A stretch of DNA of 64,000 bases from Brachypterus glaber (Eukaryota > Arthropoda > Insecta > Coleoptera > Kateretidae), in NCBI GenBank assembly GCA_958510825.1, contig OY294049.1, positions 23,636,945 through 23,700,944 on the forward strand, read 5' to 3'. The position numbers and the translations under genes were made by a program. How positions within the stretch are numbered: position 1 is the first letter of the stretch; the number at the start of each line of letters is the position of its first letter. The notes under the pieces were generated by a model, which did not search any database, was not told where the DNA came from, and was given only the letters and a program-made list of their open reading frames with translations. This document shows, one piece after another, positions 10,666 through 22,284 of the stretch.

Positions 10666-11349
10666 GAAAAATACCTGATTGTAAAACTATATTTTTAGTG
10701 GTGTAATTTTACAAAATTCATGCAATTCTACAGACAGAAAGATACCTTCAATATCTATATTTGAAATTATTATTTTTTTTATCTTCTACTATAGTATTAC
10801 TTGTTGCTATTGTAGTATATAATAACACTGGTCGACAAAAAAAACTTAACTTTCCATTTTGTCTGATATATCATTTTCGATGTACTTTTTAATGCTGAAC
10901 ACGAATTTGACCTCCATTTGTTGAATTTGGTACGGGATTCTGAGATAAATGCTACTGCTTTTTTGAAAAATAAATTAAATATCGTTGTTTTCAGCCCTAA
11001 AACATTTTTTTTTTGGAACATTATAATCTATAAGCTGCACTTTTTTACGCAGTTTTTAAAAATATTTTGTCTTTTTTAGATATCTTTAACGGTTTTCGTG
11101 AAAAGTTAAAAAAACTTAAAAAAAGGTTAAACATTTTTATCCAATACATACAGATAATGAGACAATTACCAGCTTTATTTTAAATAGATAAACTCAATAA
11201 TAACCCCCGCGTGGCTTTTACTTTATTGAGTGGATAATTATATATTTTACCCACTCAACTGTCACTTGTCAAATTATTTTCTTGTAAATGTCATTAAAAT
11301 TTTTAATAAAGATATGAATTTCTAAGCTATTTATTGGATAAAACCTTGT
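10666..11349. other. No gene recognised
   Basis: AT-rich DNA. A short inverted pair, ACTCAATAATAACCCCC / TTATTGAGTGG, lies near 11189-11235. The minus ORF at 10797-11021 has no family signature. Confidence 0.4.
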
Positions 11350-11446
11350 ATGGTACTCATGGGTAAACCGATGTTGCCTCTCAAAAATTAACCTGCTTGG
11401 CTGACGCCTCGCATGGGCAATATCTTACTTTACCCACTAGTACCAT
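11350..11446. mobile_element. Short foldback with 18 bp terminal repeats
   Basis: ATGGTACTCATGGGTAAA (11350-11367) against TTTACCCACTAGTACCAT (11429-11446), two mismatches. A second internal pair (GATGTTGCC / GGCAATATC) extends the stem. About 97 bp in all. Confidence 0.65.
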
Positions 11447-11801
11447 AAATAACTATTAAATGCCTTTTTCTCAGTTATTACTAAGGCTTTTAATTTGTTT
11501 TATAGCTCAATTTGTTCGTTTTTTAATGCTTATTAATTCTGCAAAATCGGATTTGAGATTGAAATTTTCTGTCTCGAGATATAAGTGAAAAAACACACCC
11601 TTGTTTATGAAGTTCGAAAAACAAGCTTTTTTGGTGATTTTTAACAAGGCAATTAGAAATAAAACTTTTATTTTAACATTTAACATAACGTCATGTTATA
11701 AAAAGTCCACCAGTGTAATCTATTATTACTCTTCATAAAGATGAGAAGAAATTTAATTTCACGGATTATAAATAGATAATGGAAACTTCTAAAACTAATA
11801 T
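11447..11801. other. No recognisable feature
   Basis: AT-rich DNA with no repeat partner that I can see and no ORF worth calling. Confidence 0.4.
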
Positions 11802-12444
11802 CACTAGGCAACAAATCGCAACTTTTTTTTTGCCCCGGTCGGAAAGTAAAATTTTCTTACTCATTTAAGGGCGTAAAATTCGAATCTGACCTTAGAAAAA
11901 TTCCAAAACCTCACATTTGTGAGATATAAGTCCAGCACGTCTTATTTTTTTTTTTGAAATTATGCCAATTTAAATAAATGTAATTTATAAAAAACAATAT
12001 TGCTTATGTTTTTTTTTTGTTTTTTTTTAATGGTTTACATCATAAAAATATCAGTTCATTACTTAAGGACCGTATTACGTAACATATTTTTAGTTAATTT
12101 TTGAATCCCTAGTGATGCTTTTTGGCGTTTTTTAGCATGAGTACGTGGTACTAACCTTGTCCCTTCCTCTCACCCACCACCCCTACATACTTAGTTGTGT
12201 CACAAGATCAATGTTTTAAAAATTAAAAAGTCGCAGAATCCAAATTTGTCCTCGGAATATTTGTATCTCCCATCATTTTAGAACAAAAGAGAGCTTAAAT
12301 AATGAGGTTTTAACACTTTTGTCTCATTATTCTTAGAAACCTGAGGTAGTAGAAAAATTCTAAGGCCAGATTCGGTCTCAGCGACCCAAAATTAGTTAAA
12401 AAACATATTACTGAAATCAGGACAAGAAACCGTGTTGCCTAGTG
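11802..12444. mobile_element. Non-autonomous DNA transposon with 12 bp perfect ends
   Basis: CACTAGGCAACA at 11802-11813 is repeated as TGTTGCCTAGTG at 12433-12444. The flanks are ...AATAT and TATTT..., compatible with a TAT or TA target duplication. The right ~270 bp is repeated in the same orientation at 24970-25290 (shared: ACTTAGTTGTGTCAC, TAAAATTAGTTAAAAAACAT, AAACCGTGTTGCC). No coding. Confidence 0.7.
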
Positions 12445-12639
12445 TATTTGTTGATGCATGTGACTTTTGCCCATATACGCTATGAAAGGTAAAGCAATTG
12501 CAGGCTGTCGGCTTCATATTTATAAATTATTATCTCTATCGACGTAATTTTCTCTCCTGCCGATTCCGATTACCATTAGAAATTTGATGAGGCCCGAAAA
12601 CAGAGCAGGCGTTCGGCTGTGACATGTCAAAACACAGTA
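12445..12639. other. Flanking sequence with an inverted partner at 13.9 kb
   Basis: CGGCTGTGACATGTCAAAAC near 12617 is the near reverse complement of GTTTTGACATGTAGCAGCCG at about 13930-13950. This may mark the ends of a ~1.3 kb element enclosing the next repeat. Confidence 0.35.
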
Positions 12640-13170
12640 ACCAGTAAACTTTTAAACGAAAATATGTGTTTTTTTTAAATTTTATTCAAAATTATAAAAC
12701 TAAATATTCCATCAATCATTTTTGCTTTCCCACTGAATTAAATTTTCAACATTTTGAGTAAGCCTTGTATTTGTGCAAAAATTTTAATTTTTTTTTGTTT
12801 ATTTTTGCGTTTTATGACCTTTGAAAATATGAAAATTTCGAGCAAAACAAAAAATTGTCGGTTGGTCGGTCGATCGGTCGGTCGATTGTTCTGTCTGGTA
12901 AATTTTGTATGAACAATAACTTAAGAATGCTTTAGGCTAGAAACTTGAAATTTGGTTCATAGGTATATTACCAAAAAATCTCGTTTGGGATTGTTTTTGG
13001 TGAACATTGGTGTGCCGCAATATAGAAAAATACATTTTTTTTACAAAAAATTAAAAATGGCTATATAGGGGTTTTTTAAGTTTCTGAAATTGAATCTGAT
13101 AATAAAAATTTTCCTTCCTTCCTCCACCTCTGCACTATATGTCCAAATGGGAAAATGCTTTTAGCAGTAG
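12640..13170. repeat. Dispersed repeat with a GTCG/GTCGATCG tetranucleotide core, copy 1
   Basis: This segment parallels 49190-49660: TTTTTGCGTTTTATGAC, a TCGG-type microsatellite (12857-12887), AATGCTTTAGGCTAGAAACT, GGGATTGTTTTTGGTGAACA and finally TGAATCTGATAATAA. It carries only one copy of the 98 bp unit amplified at 49.5-50.2 kb. The layout resembles the abundant insect repeats in which a tetranucleotide microsatellite is followed by GATAACT...GAACGCTTT phrases. Helitron-related origin is possible but I see no proof. Confidence 0.7.
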
Positions 13171-13482
13171 ATGTCGCTAGCTGTTCGTTTGCTATTCCTT
13201 ACAACGATTTTTAAACTCCATATAGATATATGGAAAGGATTTGGTTTTCGTAGTTTTCCCTACTACCGATATGTGGATCTGAAGAGTGCTAAAAAGCACG
13301 AAATCGATCAGTCACTTCGGAGGGACGACTGCGTTAATCAAACAAAAGTCGTTTTAAGGAATAGTAAAATATTTTATATATATATATTATTTTTATTAAA
13401 GACATTACTGGCGAAATCTAAATTTTAGTAGAATTATCTTATTCTACAGATTCACATTAGCTATGTTCGTTCGTGCCGCTCC
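13171..13482. other. No recognisable feature
   Basis: Single-copy-looking sequence between two repeats. The 85-residue ORF at 13171-13428 has no recognisable domain and is not called. Confidence 0.35.
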
Positions 13483-13574
13483 GTGCTACACTTTCCGGCC
13501 AACCAAATAAATACTGTATTTGTTGTATGAAAAACAAATACAGTATTTATTTGGTTGGCTGGAAAGTGTAGCAC
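13483..13574. repeat. Near-perfect hairpin, 42 bp arms and 8 bp loop
   Basis: The left arm 13483-13524 (starting GTGCTACACTTTCCGG) and right arm 13533-13574 (ending GGAAAGTGTAGCAC) are reverse complements with a single C/T difference. The loop is GTATGAAA. Such tight pairing would form a stable RNA hairpin if transcribed. It may equally be a very short foldback element. Confidence 0.95.
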
Positions 13575-14300
13575 AAATGACATAGAGATAGGGTAGACGT
13601 CTTTTGTTTCATAATTCTAGTTGTAGAGAGCTCCATTGGTTGTTTTAATATCAGGTGTCGAAAACCGCCCTAAGTTTTTTTTGTTGCAATTTTAAAATTT
13701 GCCCACCGTTGTGTGTATTTCTTTTTTAGAAACCAGTCAATAGCTAGTTTATGATGGTGAATTTTGCAAGGTATTATTTTATTTAATATGATTGTGAATA
13801 AAATCATATTTTAAGCTCACAAAAAAATGATATTTTCAATGCTATTTGAACGAATCCGAAAGCCGGCTGGCCGAGAGCAAACCTTGGATTTAAAACAAGA
13901 TACCTAGTAGCAAAAAAAAAGTTACTATGTTTTGACATGTAGCAGCCGCGCTGTAGCAAGGGGCAATTTGAACGACGATAAAACGAGACGCGTTGGTAAA
14001 AAGGACCCGAAACGCCGACAAAAATTATCCTGAAATATGTACGAGTTCATGTTTAATGCAACAGGCGACTCCATTTCTAATAATGACTGCATTCTTGCGA
14101 CCTACATATGTGCCCAAAATTACCACTGCCAACCAAGTGGATTTATTTTTAAAGAATTTTTGTTAAAAAAACTTTAATAATAGCGCATATATCAAGTTTT
14201 ATATTAAGTTTTAACTTTAAATTAAAAGGAAGCACTAAAAATTTTTTTTACTGTAAAACACAAAAAGTTAAATAGAAAATTTATCTATTATCTATTAAAA
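13575..14300. other. No gene recognised
   Basis: AT-rich DNA. GC-richer patches at 13860-13990 (GCCGGCTGGCCGAGAGC and CAGCCGCGCTGTAGC) contain the inverted partner of 12617 but no ORF. Confidence 0.4.
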
Positions 14301-14384
14301 ATATCGTCATGTGAGGATTATAGTGTTCCATATTCATTGGATTTCCTATGGATATAGAACACTATAATCCTCACATGACGATAT
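14301..14384. repeat. Perfect 28 bp inverted repeat (hairpin)
   Basis: Arms 14301-14328 (starting ATATCGTCATGTGAGG) and 14357-14384 (ending CCTCACATGACGATAT) match without mismatch around a 28 bp spacer that is itself weakly paired. It lies only 33 bp left of the MITE at 14418. Confidence 0.95.
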
Positions 14385-14417
14385 GTCTAATCTGACTTTT
14401 CTGTTTTTTTAAATCTA

Positions 14418-14680
14418 TATATCGCCTTGTAAATTCCAAAACATAGTATCTGAAAAATGGGAACTTGCCAGAGACTAGAAATTATTCTTTTCTGTGGAAT
14501 TAGTAGGGTATTAATTTAATAATTGACTAATATATATGAATAAGGACTTATTCTTGTTTATATGTAATTAATAAAGTTCTAAATAAATACCTTATTAATT
14601 GTTTAAAAAAGGATAATTTGTTATACCTGTCACGTGGTCATTTTTCAGATACGATGTTTTGGAATTTACAAGGCGATATA
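14418..14680. mobile_element. MITE with 42 bp terminal inverted repeats
   Basis: The left end (14418-14459, starting TATATCGCCTTGTAAATTCC) and right end (14639-14680, ending GGAATTTACAAGGCGATATA) are reverse complements with one mismatch. The outer TA dinucleotides fit a TA target duplication, as in Tc1/mariner-type insertions, which is an inference. Total 263 bp, no coding. Confidence 0.88.
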
Positions 14681-15480
14681 ACTTCTGTCTAAAAATAACA
14701 ACTATTACATGACAACTAATTAATCAAGTAAAGGTAAATAAATGAACAAAAAGAAATAACTTGAACAAGATTAAATAACTAATGTACGGCCCCTATAGTA
14801 CAAATCATGGTTTAGAGCGGTAGCATTTTAAATGTACATTACTGTACAAAGTACAGTGTACACTTTAAAGTGTGGCGATTTGCCTTTTGGGCACAAGTAA
14901 ACATAATATAGTGACCACATCAATAGATGGCAAATATTAACCAATGTACAGGATAGACAGAACTGATGATTTCCAAAAGGGATGAAACTGTTTCATGTCC
15001 ATTTACTTTTAACGATAGATACATAACTTTTCTATATATTTTTTCGGTTTTTAATCGAAAGACATTATATCTTTTTGTGCTGATAATTCTTAATTTATAA
15101 AGTTAAATAAATAAACAAATAATGTGTCATCACTCAACTCAAATCATCCAAAATTATTACTATATGGTCTCCAGATTTATTGAATGAAATGACTTTTTAA
15201 TTGAAACTATCATGTCAAATTGTTGGTAAGATATCGTATCGTGTGGTGTAAACAAATTTTACGTCGAAATTTGGCAAACAACCGTATGTTGACAATAGTT
15301 AATTATTAATAAAAACCGGAATTTACTCTAAATCTACGCGGTAGACAGTTTTTTTGAATTGAAGTCGGTTTCAGCACACAAAAATATTTAAGGCATGATA
15401 GGTTTAGTCCTTGGAGCAGATTTTTTTTTGTAGACCTGTGTTATGGAACTAATGTTTTAGTACCTATAATAGGTCGACGC
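14681..15480. other. No gene recognised
   Basis: AT-rich DNA with one small inverted repeat near 14829-14871 (TAAATGTACATTACTGTAC / GTACAGTGTACACTTTA). Near 15407-15460 a phrase CAGATTTTTTTTTGTAGACC is similar to 51635-51680. Confidence 0.4.
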
Positions 15481-15489
15481 CGATGTATT

Positions 15490-16215
15490 GATTGCAGGGG
15501 CGCCGAACTTTACAGGGAAAAAAAACCGCGAAGACCATTACCGCTCAGTCAATTACTGCGATCGCCATTACCGCGACAAGCCATTACTGCCCATGTCCTT
15601 TACCGCGAAGACCATTACCGCCCACTTCATTACCGCGAACTCTCTTTACCGCGTATGACTTTTACAGCAAAAATCGTTATAATTTATTTTTATTTGATGT
15701 AAGGGTATTTCCGTGGAATTGATGGCAGTTTGGTTTGGTTAGTTTTGGTTTTGGTTTGGATTTTTATTGATAAAGTGAAACGTCTACTAAATGTACTCAT
15801 ATATCTGTGTTTGGGTTCTTTATGTGTATTATTTTTTAATTTATATCGACTGATTTGTATAAATCAGTGATTAATAATCAGTTTAGTACGAATTGTCATA
15901 TCGATCGAAATAATGAAAAGTGCTAGGAGCAAAGACCTCTCTGTATATAAAAATTTCATATAAAGGAAATAAAATACTTCTAAGAATTAAAAAAAAAATG
16001 TAAGTGCGTAAATTACGACGTGTTTTGTTGCAATGGGCGTTTGCACACTTCGGACGGAAATGTTTTAAAGGAAACCAGTAATTACCACAACCCTGACCCA
16101 GCAGCTGTATCAGTTAGAACTCTGATTGTTTTTTTTCAAAAAAAAAAAAATAATTATGCGCGGTAATGGTTTTCGCAGTAAAGTCAATGTTTGACCCCTT
16201 AGCCCCAGTCAAGTA
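15490..16215. repeat. Element with a cluster of CATTACCGC motifs at its left end and inverse copies at its right end
   Basis: At 15520-15660 the motif TTACCGC or a one-base variant recurs about nine times at spacings near 16-20 bp (ACCATTACCGC, CGCCATTACCGCGA, CCTTTACCGCGAAG, CTTCATTACCGCGAA and others). Around 16158-16185 the inverse form GCGCGGTAATGG...TTTTCGCAGTAAAG appears, and both outer edges have GGGG. This suggests a ~0.7 kb mobile element with a motif array at its ends. The 76-residue ORF across the cluster (15492-15722) reads the repeat and is not a gene. Confidence 0.6.
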
Positions 16216-16866
16216 GATGCCGCAAATGCGGTACTGTAGTAACGTTGACTGGTATGCTTTGGCGACGGCCTATATTTAATACACTTACTACTTTTATTGT
16301 TTTATTTTATTTAATAATTATTTAACAACCATATAATTTGAACAGCTGGTATTGAAATCTGTGCATTATAAGATTAGTCAAGTTACAAGGCATTTCACGT
16401 TAATTATCTCGATAACTAATTAATAAGATCTTAATTAAAATTGTGCTTCGATAGAGTTTCTTCAAGTGACGTCTTAGATGTATTTTGTTTTATTCTCTAT
16501 GCATTTTTTTTATGATGCAGCTCCTCCCATAAACTTTTTAGTTTCCTTCCAAAGAGAAAGTATTGTGTTCTATCTAACATTTATGTTTTTTTTTTCAAAA
16601 TAAGTCTTAATAATAATACTGTTTATTAATCTAATGTTTATTAATCTAATTATCACAAAAAGGATGTTAGACAAGTCAAAGATACAGTAATGACATTTAG
16701 AATAAGAATAAAATTACATACTAAAAATTGTATTACAAATAATATTACCTATATTATTAAGGGTTTGAAAAGTATTGAAGGAATTATATTGTGTAATTCT
16801 GGATATAATAACTTTTGACACTTAACCTAAAAGGTAATTTTTTTTACTATACAGGTTTTTTATATG
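16216..16866. other. No gene; small direct repeat
   Basis: AT-rich DNA. TGTTTATTAATCTAA is repeated directly at about 16620 and 16637. CCAGTCAA...TTGACTGG around 16204-16252 forms a small inverted repeat. Confidence 0.4.
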
Positions 16867-17085
16867 AATACAGGGTGTCCCAGCTAAGGCAGATAAATCG
16901 TTTTTTGGCCAATACAACTTATGTCAGCAAAGCTAAAGTGCATAAACGGAAGTTTTTTACTGGCTTTTATTTCTGAGATACTTTTTTTAACTGTCACTTT
17001 AAATAACATTTTTAAAACTATTTCCCCCTCCTAAGGGAGGGGGAAATTTGGTGTCTGGAAATAATTACGACCGGGGCATAGCCCT
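16867..17085. repeat. Dispersed repeat beginning TACAGGGTGTCCCAG
   Basis: TACAGGGTGTCCCAGC at 16868 is one of three TACAGGGTG-type starts in the window (also about 40134 and 46766). The segment contains a small hairpin TTTCCCCCTCC...GGAGGGGGAAA (17021-17046). This start phrase is a common edge of insect interspersed repeats, and I cannot assign a family. Confidence 0.45.
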
Positions 17086-17755
17086 GTAGTAATCATTTCA
17101 TTTGACAGCAAATTTGAATGAAAACTGTGAATTTTTACCGATAATTCGAAGAATCGTGTGTAATTCAATAGATTATTTTTTAACGATTTATAATATGTCA
17201 AACCAACTTTAATATTTTTTCCATCACAAAATGATTTAAGTGGTTTTATTACTTATCTTAATATTTTTATAGGCATATTCTTTAATTTGGTTAATTTAAT
17301 TCCAATCTCAATTGCTAAACTAAAACGTTTTTTCATCCATTTTTAAATTGCAAATTACGGTTCCGTCAATAGTTCAGTCACTTATACTTATTACTGACTA
17401 GCGCGGTACTGCGCTAGACTTGTTCAATGAACAATGTTTATATTAAAAAGTCAACCTAGAAAAACTGTCATTACATTTTATAAAAAGAATATTTTGTTGT
17501 ATTTTTTGGTAAATAATAAAGTAATAACAATAATTATAAATAGTAACATATTATATTTAATTATTAATTAGTTTTAGACCTGTGAGAAATTTTGTTGCAA
17601 AAGAGAAATACTGAAAAACAAAATACTACAGCGATTTTCACTAGAATTTTTTACAGTAGAAAATTCTCGATATAATTGTAATGTAATTTAACAAAAATAA
17701 ACACGTGGTCAGAAATATTGTAAAATGATTGGTTGATAAAAACGTTACAAAATAA
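17086..17755. other. No gene recognised
   Basis: AT-rich DNA. A small hairpin, CTAGCGCGGTACTGCGCTAG, lies at about 17398-17417. Confidence 0.4.
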
Positions 17756-18271
17756 TCGCAAAAATTATAAAAAATTAAAATAATTTACAATTTTGGCGAA
17801 GGCGCAAATACACAATTGCCTTGAATGAAAATGACAATCCAAACATGGTTAACCGGGACAATACTTTGGAAAACGCTTAATTTTCTTATATGATTTGTTT
17901 ACTTGTAATGTAAATATCGATTTAAAACAAAAAAAAAACTATCGGGCGAAACGTATTTTAGTCGCAAATAAAATTAAATGAAAACATGTTTTTAAAGTTA
18001 AAACCCTTCTTAATTAAGCAAATATTACGTACCTATAACTAAAAAGTAGAAAACAAGATATTTATACAAATTTACAACTTTTAGATAAAATTGTATTGTC
18101 AAACGAGTTAAGCATGTGTACCAAATTTTATCTTTCTAAGTGGTTAAAACAGAGAGAGGGGGACCTAAAATTTATTCCAAAATTTTATTATCACTAAATG
18201 AGTTTGTAACCTAATTTTAGTTGTAAATTATCTCATGTGGGTAAAAAATGGATTTTTTTAATTTTAGGGTT

Positions 18272-18284
18272 GGGGGGGGGGGGG
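18272..18284. repeat. Poly-G run
   Basis: Thirteen consecutive G in an AT-rich setting. Such a run is unusual here and prone to length errors. Confidence 0.9.
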
Positions 18285-19918
18285 TAAATTGTGAAGTAAG
18301 TGAATAGAAGGGTTTTAAAAAGGGTCACGTAACCTTTATAACTTTTATATAAACAGCTCAACCTGAAGAAAAGTAAGATTCTCTTACTTATTAATTGAAA
18401 ACAAACAAAAGAGGGTTTAATATCAAATTATAAAAAAATTAAAAAATGAAAGAACAAAAATAAATTTCGAATTTTTTTTTAAAATTTAAACTTTTTTAAT
18501 GTCCCTGAAACGCTTGGCCAAACTTCACATATCCCGTATAGAATAAAACTCTGAAAAAAGTTCCTATAGACAAATTTCCCAAAACGACTCGTAAGGAAGC
18601 TACGCCTCTTCAAAAGGAGCTTCAAAAATTCTTTAATATCTTTAATAAGGTTCATCAGCCGTTGGTATTTGCATATAGTTACTTTATCCAGGAGCGTCCG
18701 AAATTGTGTGGCCTTATCACTTTTTTGCCCCAAATTATTTTCTGTGTAATTTTTTGTTTATTAAAAAAATACAAAAAATTAAAATCATTTATAATTTTGG
18801 TTGAGGTACCACTACACGAACGGCAATCCAAATTGTGAAAATAGGATGTCTAAGGATTACAAATTCGTATTTCACAAAATATTTTTGTTTGTTAATGCAC
18901 GATTATCATTTGTTTCTTAAAGAAGTACAAGAAATTAAAATAATTTAAAATTTTGGCGAAGTGGCCACTTCACAATTGCCAATTAAGATTAAATTATGAA
19001 AGTTGGATGTCTGAGGATTACATATCTGCATTACACAAAATATTTTTGTTTGTTAATGCAGGACTTTATTTTTTTTCTTAAAAAAATAGAAAAAATTAAA
19101 ATAATTTAAAATTAAAATAAAGTTTATATTCGACAAACTATATAAATATATAAAGCAAAATCATTGCTCTACTACAGAATTTTCAAAATTAATGAGAAAA
19201 TCTCTACCAAAATCACATACCTGCTGCTATTTCACGCTTTTTTGCAATCATCAGTGGTATATATTGGTATGGTGGCTTTCGCATGGATTGTTGAAGTATC
19301 AATACTTATCCCATCAAAAAATGTCTGTCTCGAGAGCGTACAATTGGTGGCGCCATCTAATGTTGCACAAAGTTATACATTTAGTGCTGGTGGACCTGTA
19401 ATAAGATTGATCTTTAGCTAGATACACAGGCGGACAAAAAAAACTTTTGTCTCAAAGCCATTATAATTTAAAACTTTTGTGAAGACGCCATTGCACTATA
19501 CGCCTTAAATGTTTGTTTTAACCTCGCACAACTTAATTAAGCATCGCCTAAGTCCAGGACTTGTGTGGGCTAGTAGTAGAGGGAACCACCGGCTTATACT
19601 GACTTTCGAACCAGTTTTTATGGAGAGTGTCCGCTTCACTTACGCCTTGGCCAAATTTCAATTATTAATTAAATAAAATCGAACTCACGCTAGTTGGCTA
19701 ATTGACTTGTCATGTACAATCCAAAACCAATTCATGAAAATGTCAATCCAAGCAATGCTCAGATTGTAAAAGTACAACGTCTAAGGATTAGAATTCTAAA
19801 TTACATGAAACAAATTTGTTCTTTTTTTTATTAAAAGTTACAAAAAACTAAAATTATTTACATTTTTGGCAATCCAAATCATGCTCGAATTGTGAAAGTA
19901 GATGTCTGCAGATGTCGA

Positions 19919-19944
19919 TGATAGATAGATAGATAGATAGATAT
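19919..19944 (-). repeat. (ATCT)n tail of the LINE
   Basis: Six GATA units on the plus strand, immediately after the retrotransposon 3' end. Confidence 0.9.
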
Positions 19945-21066
19945 TTATTTGGTCCGTTTGAGAAATTTACATTTCTATGGATACGTCAGGTACAATATTA
20001 AAAAAGAGAAATTAAATTAACACATAAAATTACACAATTAAAATTACATAAAAATAAATAAAATATAATAAAATTAGAAGTCGGAAGCTGCAACATTACC
20101 ACCAAAGTACTCTTCCACCGAGTAAAACGGTTTTTTTAGAAAATACGTTTTTATTTTGTTTTTAAACACATTAAAAAGGTAATATTTCTAATTTCAGTTG
20201 GAAGCATGCTGTAAGCTTTTATTCCCATGTATTCTGCCCCTTTTTCAAAGGTGGTTGTACGGTGTCTGGGAGTTGCCAGCCTATTGTTATGCCTTGTACT
20301 GATTCCCTGATTAAGTAACCTATTTGTGTTAAATTCCTGTAGGTTTTGTTTTACAAAGATACATAGGTTGTACAAGTACAACGAATATACCGTCATAACC
20401 TTACAACTTTTAAATAATGGTGCACAATGCGCATCATACTTTTCTTTACATATGTTTCTTATTACTTTTTTTTGCAATGTAAATAGTCTTTCCACCTCAG
20501 ATGCTCCCCCCCAAAAGAGAATTGAGTAGTTTAAGCGACTTTTAACATACGCATTATAAAACAATATTAGTGACTCACGGCTAACTGTGTCCCTTAAGTT
20601 ATAGATGGCAAAGTTTGCACTACAGATTTTTTTTGCAATCATATCCGTGTGCGTTTTCCATGTAGAATTTCCCGCTATGTTGGTGCCCAGAAATTTAACA
20701 TGTGATTCCTGTTGGATGGATTTACCATCCATTTTGACAAGCAAGCTGGATAATCTCTGGTTGTTTAATTTAAAATGTAGAAAACCTGTTTTTGCATGAT
20801 TTAAAAGAAGACCGTTCTGCTCACACCACAGGGTCATACGCTTTACCACCCCATTCGCTAGCTCAACCGCCTCTTTTTTGTTTCTACCTGTGATAACTAC
20901 TGATGTGTCATCAGCGAATTGTGTTATTTTTACATATTTTTTTAGAGTTTCCAATATTTTGTGTATTAAAAATTTTTTCATGTCGTTGGAGTATACTAGG
21001 AACAGGAGTGGGGAGAGTATGAAGCCCTGTGGTGTGCCGCAGGCGACATCCACTGTCTCTGATTTA
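19921..21066 (-). pseudogene. 5'-truncated non-LTR retrotransposon, C-terminal half of the RT
   Basis: Open minus-strand frame from the palm of a reverse transcriptase to the end of the protein. In the 314-residue reading (21095-20151), residues 20-24 are GTPQG, part of the conserved RT block, followed by FILSPLLFLVYSNDM, and residues 60-63 are FADD, the catalytic pair of Asp. After that come VKFLGTNI (thumb), LNYSILFWGG and LQKKVIRNICKEKYDAHC, as in Jockey/CR1-type elements. The endonuclease and first RT blocks are missing. The first ~10 residues of that reading come from flanking satellite sequence, so the Met at 21095 is not a real start. Comparison with the uninterrupted satellite copy at 21525-21567 puts the insertion between GCAGATGTCGATGA and TGATTACAAGTC with a short ATGAT-like duplication. 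The 3' end carries a (ATCT)n tail. The frame is intact, so the copy is fairly young, but it cannot move by itself. Confidence 0.92.
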
Positions 21067-21571
21067 TGATTACAAGTCTGCATTATATAAAACAAGTTTA
21101 TTCGTTAATGCACTTTCTGCACAATTTTTTTTTGTTTATTAAAAAATTACAAAAAAATTAAATCATTTACAATTTTGGTTTGGTAGCCGAGGGCCTTGTA
21201 TGAAAATGGCAATCCAAATTTTGCTCAAATTGTGGAAGTAGTCCTACTTTTATCCTGATGTCTAAGGATTAAAAATTAGTATTATACAAAATATTTTTGT
21301 TTGTCCAAAAGTCCAAACCAAACGATTTTCTTTCGTGTCTTACAGAAATACAAAAAATTAAAATAATTTAAAATATTGGCGAAGTCGTTACTACACAATT
21401 TCCTTGAATAAAAATAGCAGTCCAAATTATGATTAGATGAAAGTAGGATGAGGATTACAAATATTACAAATCTGCATTGCACAACATATTTTCAGAAAAA
21501 AAAATAATAAAATCATTTAAATAGAATGTCTGCAGATGTCATGATGATTACAAGTCTGCATTATATTAATA

Positions 21572-21850
21572 GTAATTATATACCAAGGTAGAGAAGACAT
21601 TTTTAATAGAGACTATAATAGTCTTCTCTACCGTGGTTTATATATTCATTTTTTCACTACTACCACTATTTAACTATTTTTATTCATAATATAAACAAAA
21701 ATAAATAAATTAGTAACAGAAATGACATTTCTTGAAATTTTCATAAAAATCAAGTAACCTGGATCAATGATATTTGCTCAAATATTAAACTGACGTTTAA
21801 AAATTTAGTTTTTTTTATTTTTTTTTTTCATAATATTCATCTAATTATTT
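21572..21850 (-). repeat. Hairpin-tailed repeat family, copy 2 (reverse orientation)
   Basis: Reverse complement of the 10335-10665 family. The hairpin is at 21584-21650: ATACCAAGGTAGAGAAGAC pairs with GTCTTCTCTACCGTGGTTTA. The loop is much shorter than in copy 1. The body shows the same TTTCTTGAAATTTTCATAAA and CTGACGTTTAAAAATTTAGT blocks. Confidence 0.78.
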
Positions 21851-21982
21851 TGTATTAATTAGTAATAATTATAATTAATTATATTTAATAAATAGAAAGT
21901 TATTTAAAGCTATTTTCTTGGTTTGGACTTTTTGCACAAAGAACTGAAACATCTAAAGTAAAGTAATCAATATTATTTACCA

Positions 21983-22050
21983 AGTGAGAGAAGTTTAACA
22001 TTTTTGACCTGCGTCAAAAGACGCAGTCTAAAATGTTAAATCTTCACTCG
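21983..22050. repeat. Hairpin with ~30 bp arms
   Basis: AGTGAGAGAAGTTTAACATT...CTGCGTC (21983-22015) pairs with GACGCAG...AATGTTAAATCTTCACTC (22020-22049) around AAAA. The flanking TTTTTCACTACC at 22072 resembles the flank of the hairpin-tailed repeat at 21645. Confidence 0.8.
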
Positions 22051-22284
22051 CGTTGAAAATATAGTATTTTTTTCACTACCAGTACAATTAGTTAGCTATT
22101 TATTTATTTATTTTACTAAAATTTAATGAAAAAACATATAAATTTAAAATACCACGCTGACCGTTCGCGGCCATTAAAAAAACAAATGAATAACTTGACA
22201 TTTCTGGCAGAAATTTTCTGGTGATCTGCTGAAATTATTAAGTTAGAAAGTATTTCTGTGTTAAATGTAATAAAATATATAAAA

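Noticed and set aside
12640..13170. Calling a Helitron
   Set aside because: The tetranucleotide-core layout is suggestive only; I could not find a convincing TC start or a CTRR end with hairpin.
15492..15722. 76-residue ORF rich in Thr/Ile/Ala/Pro
   Set aside because: Its composition comes from the CATTACCGC motif cluster; no domain.
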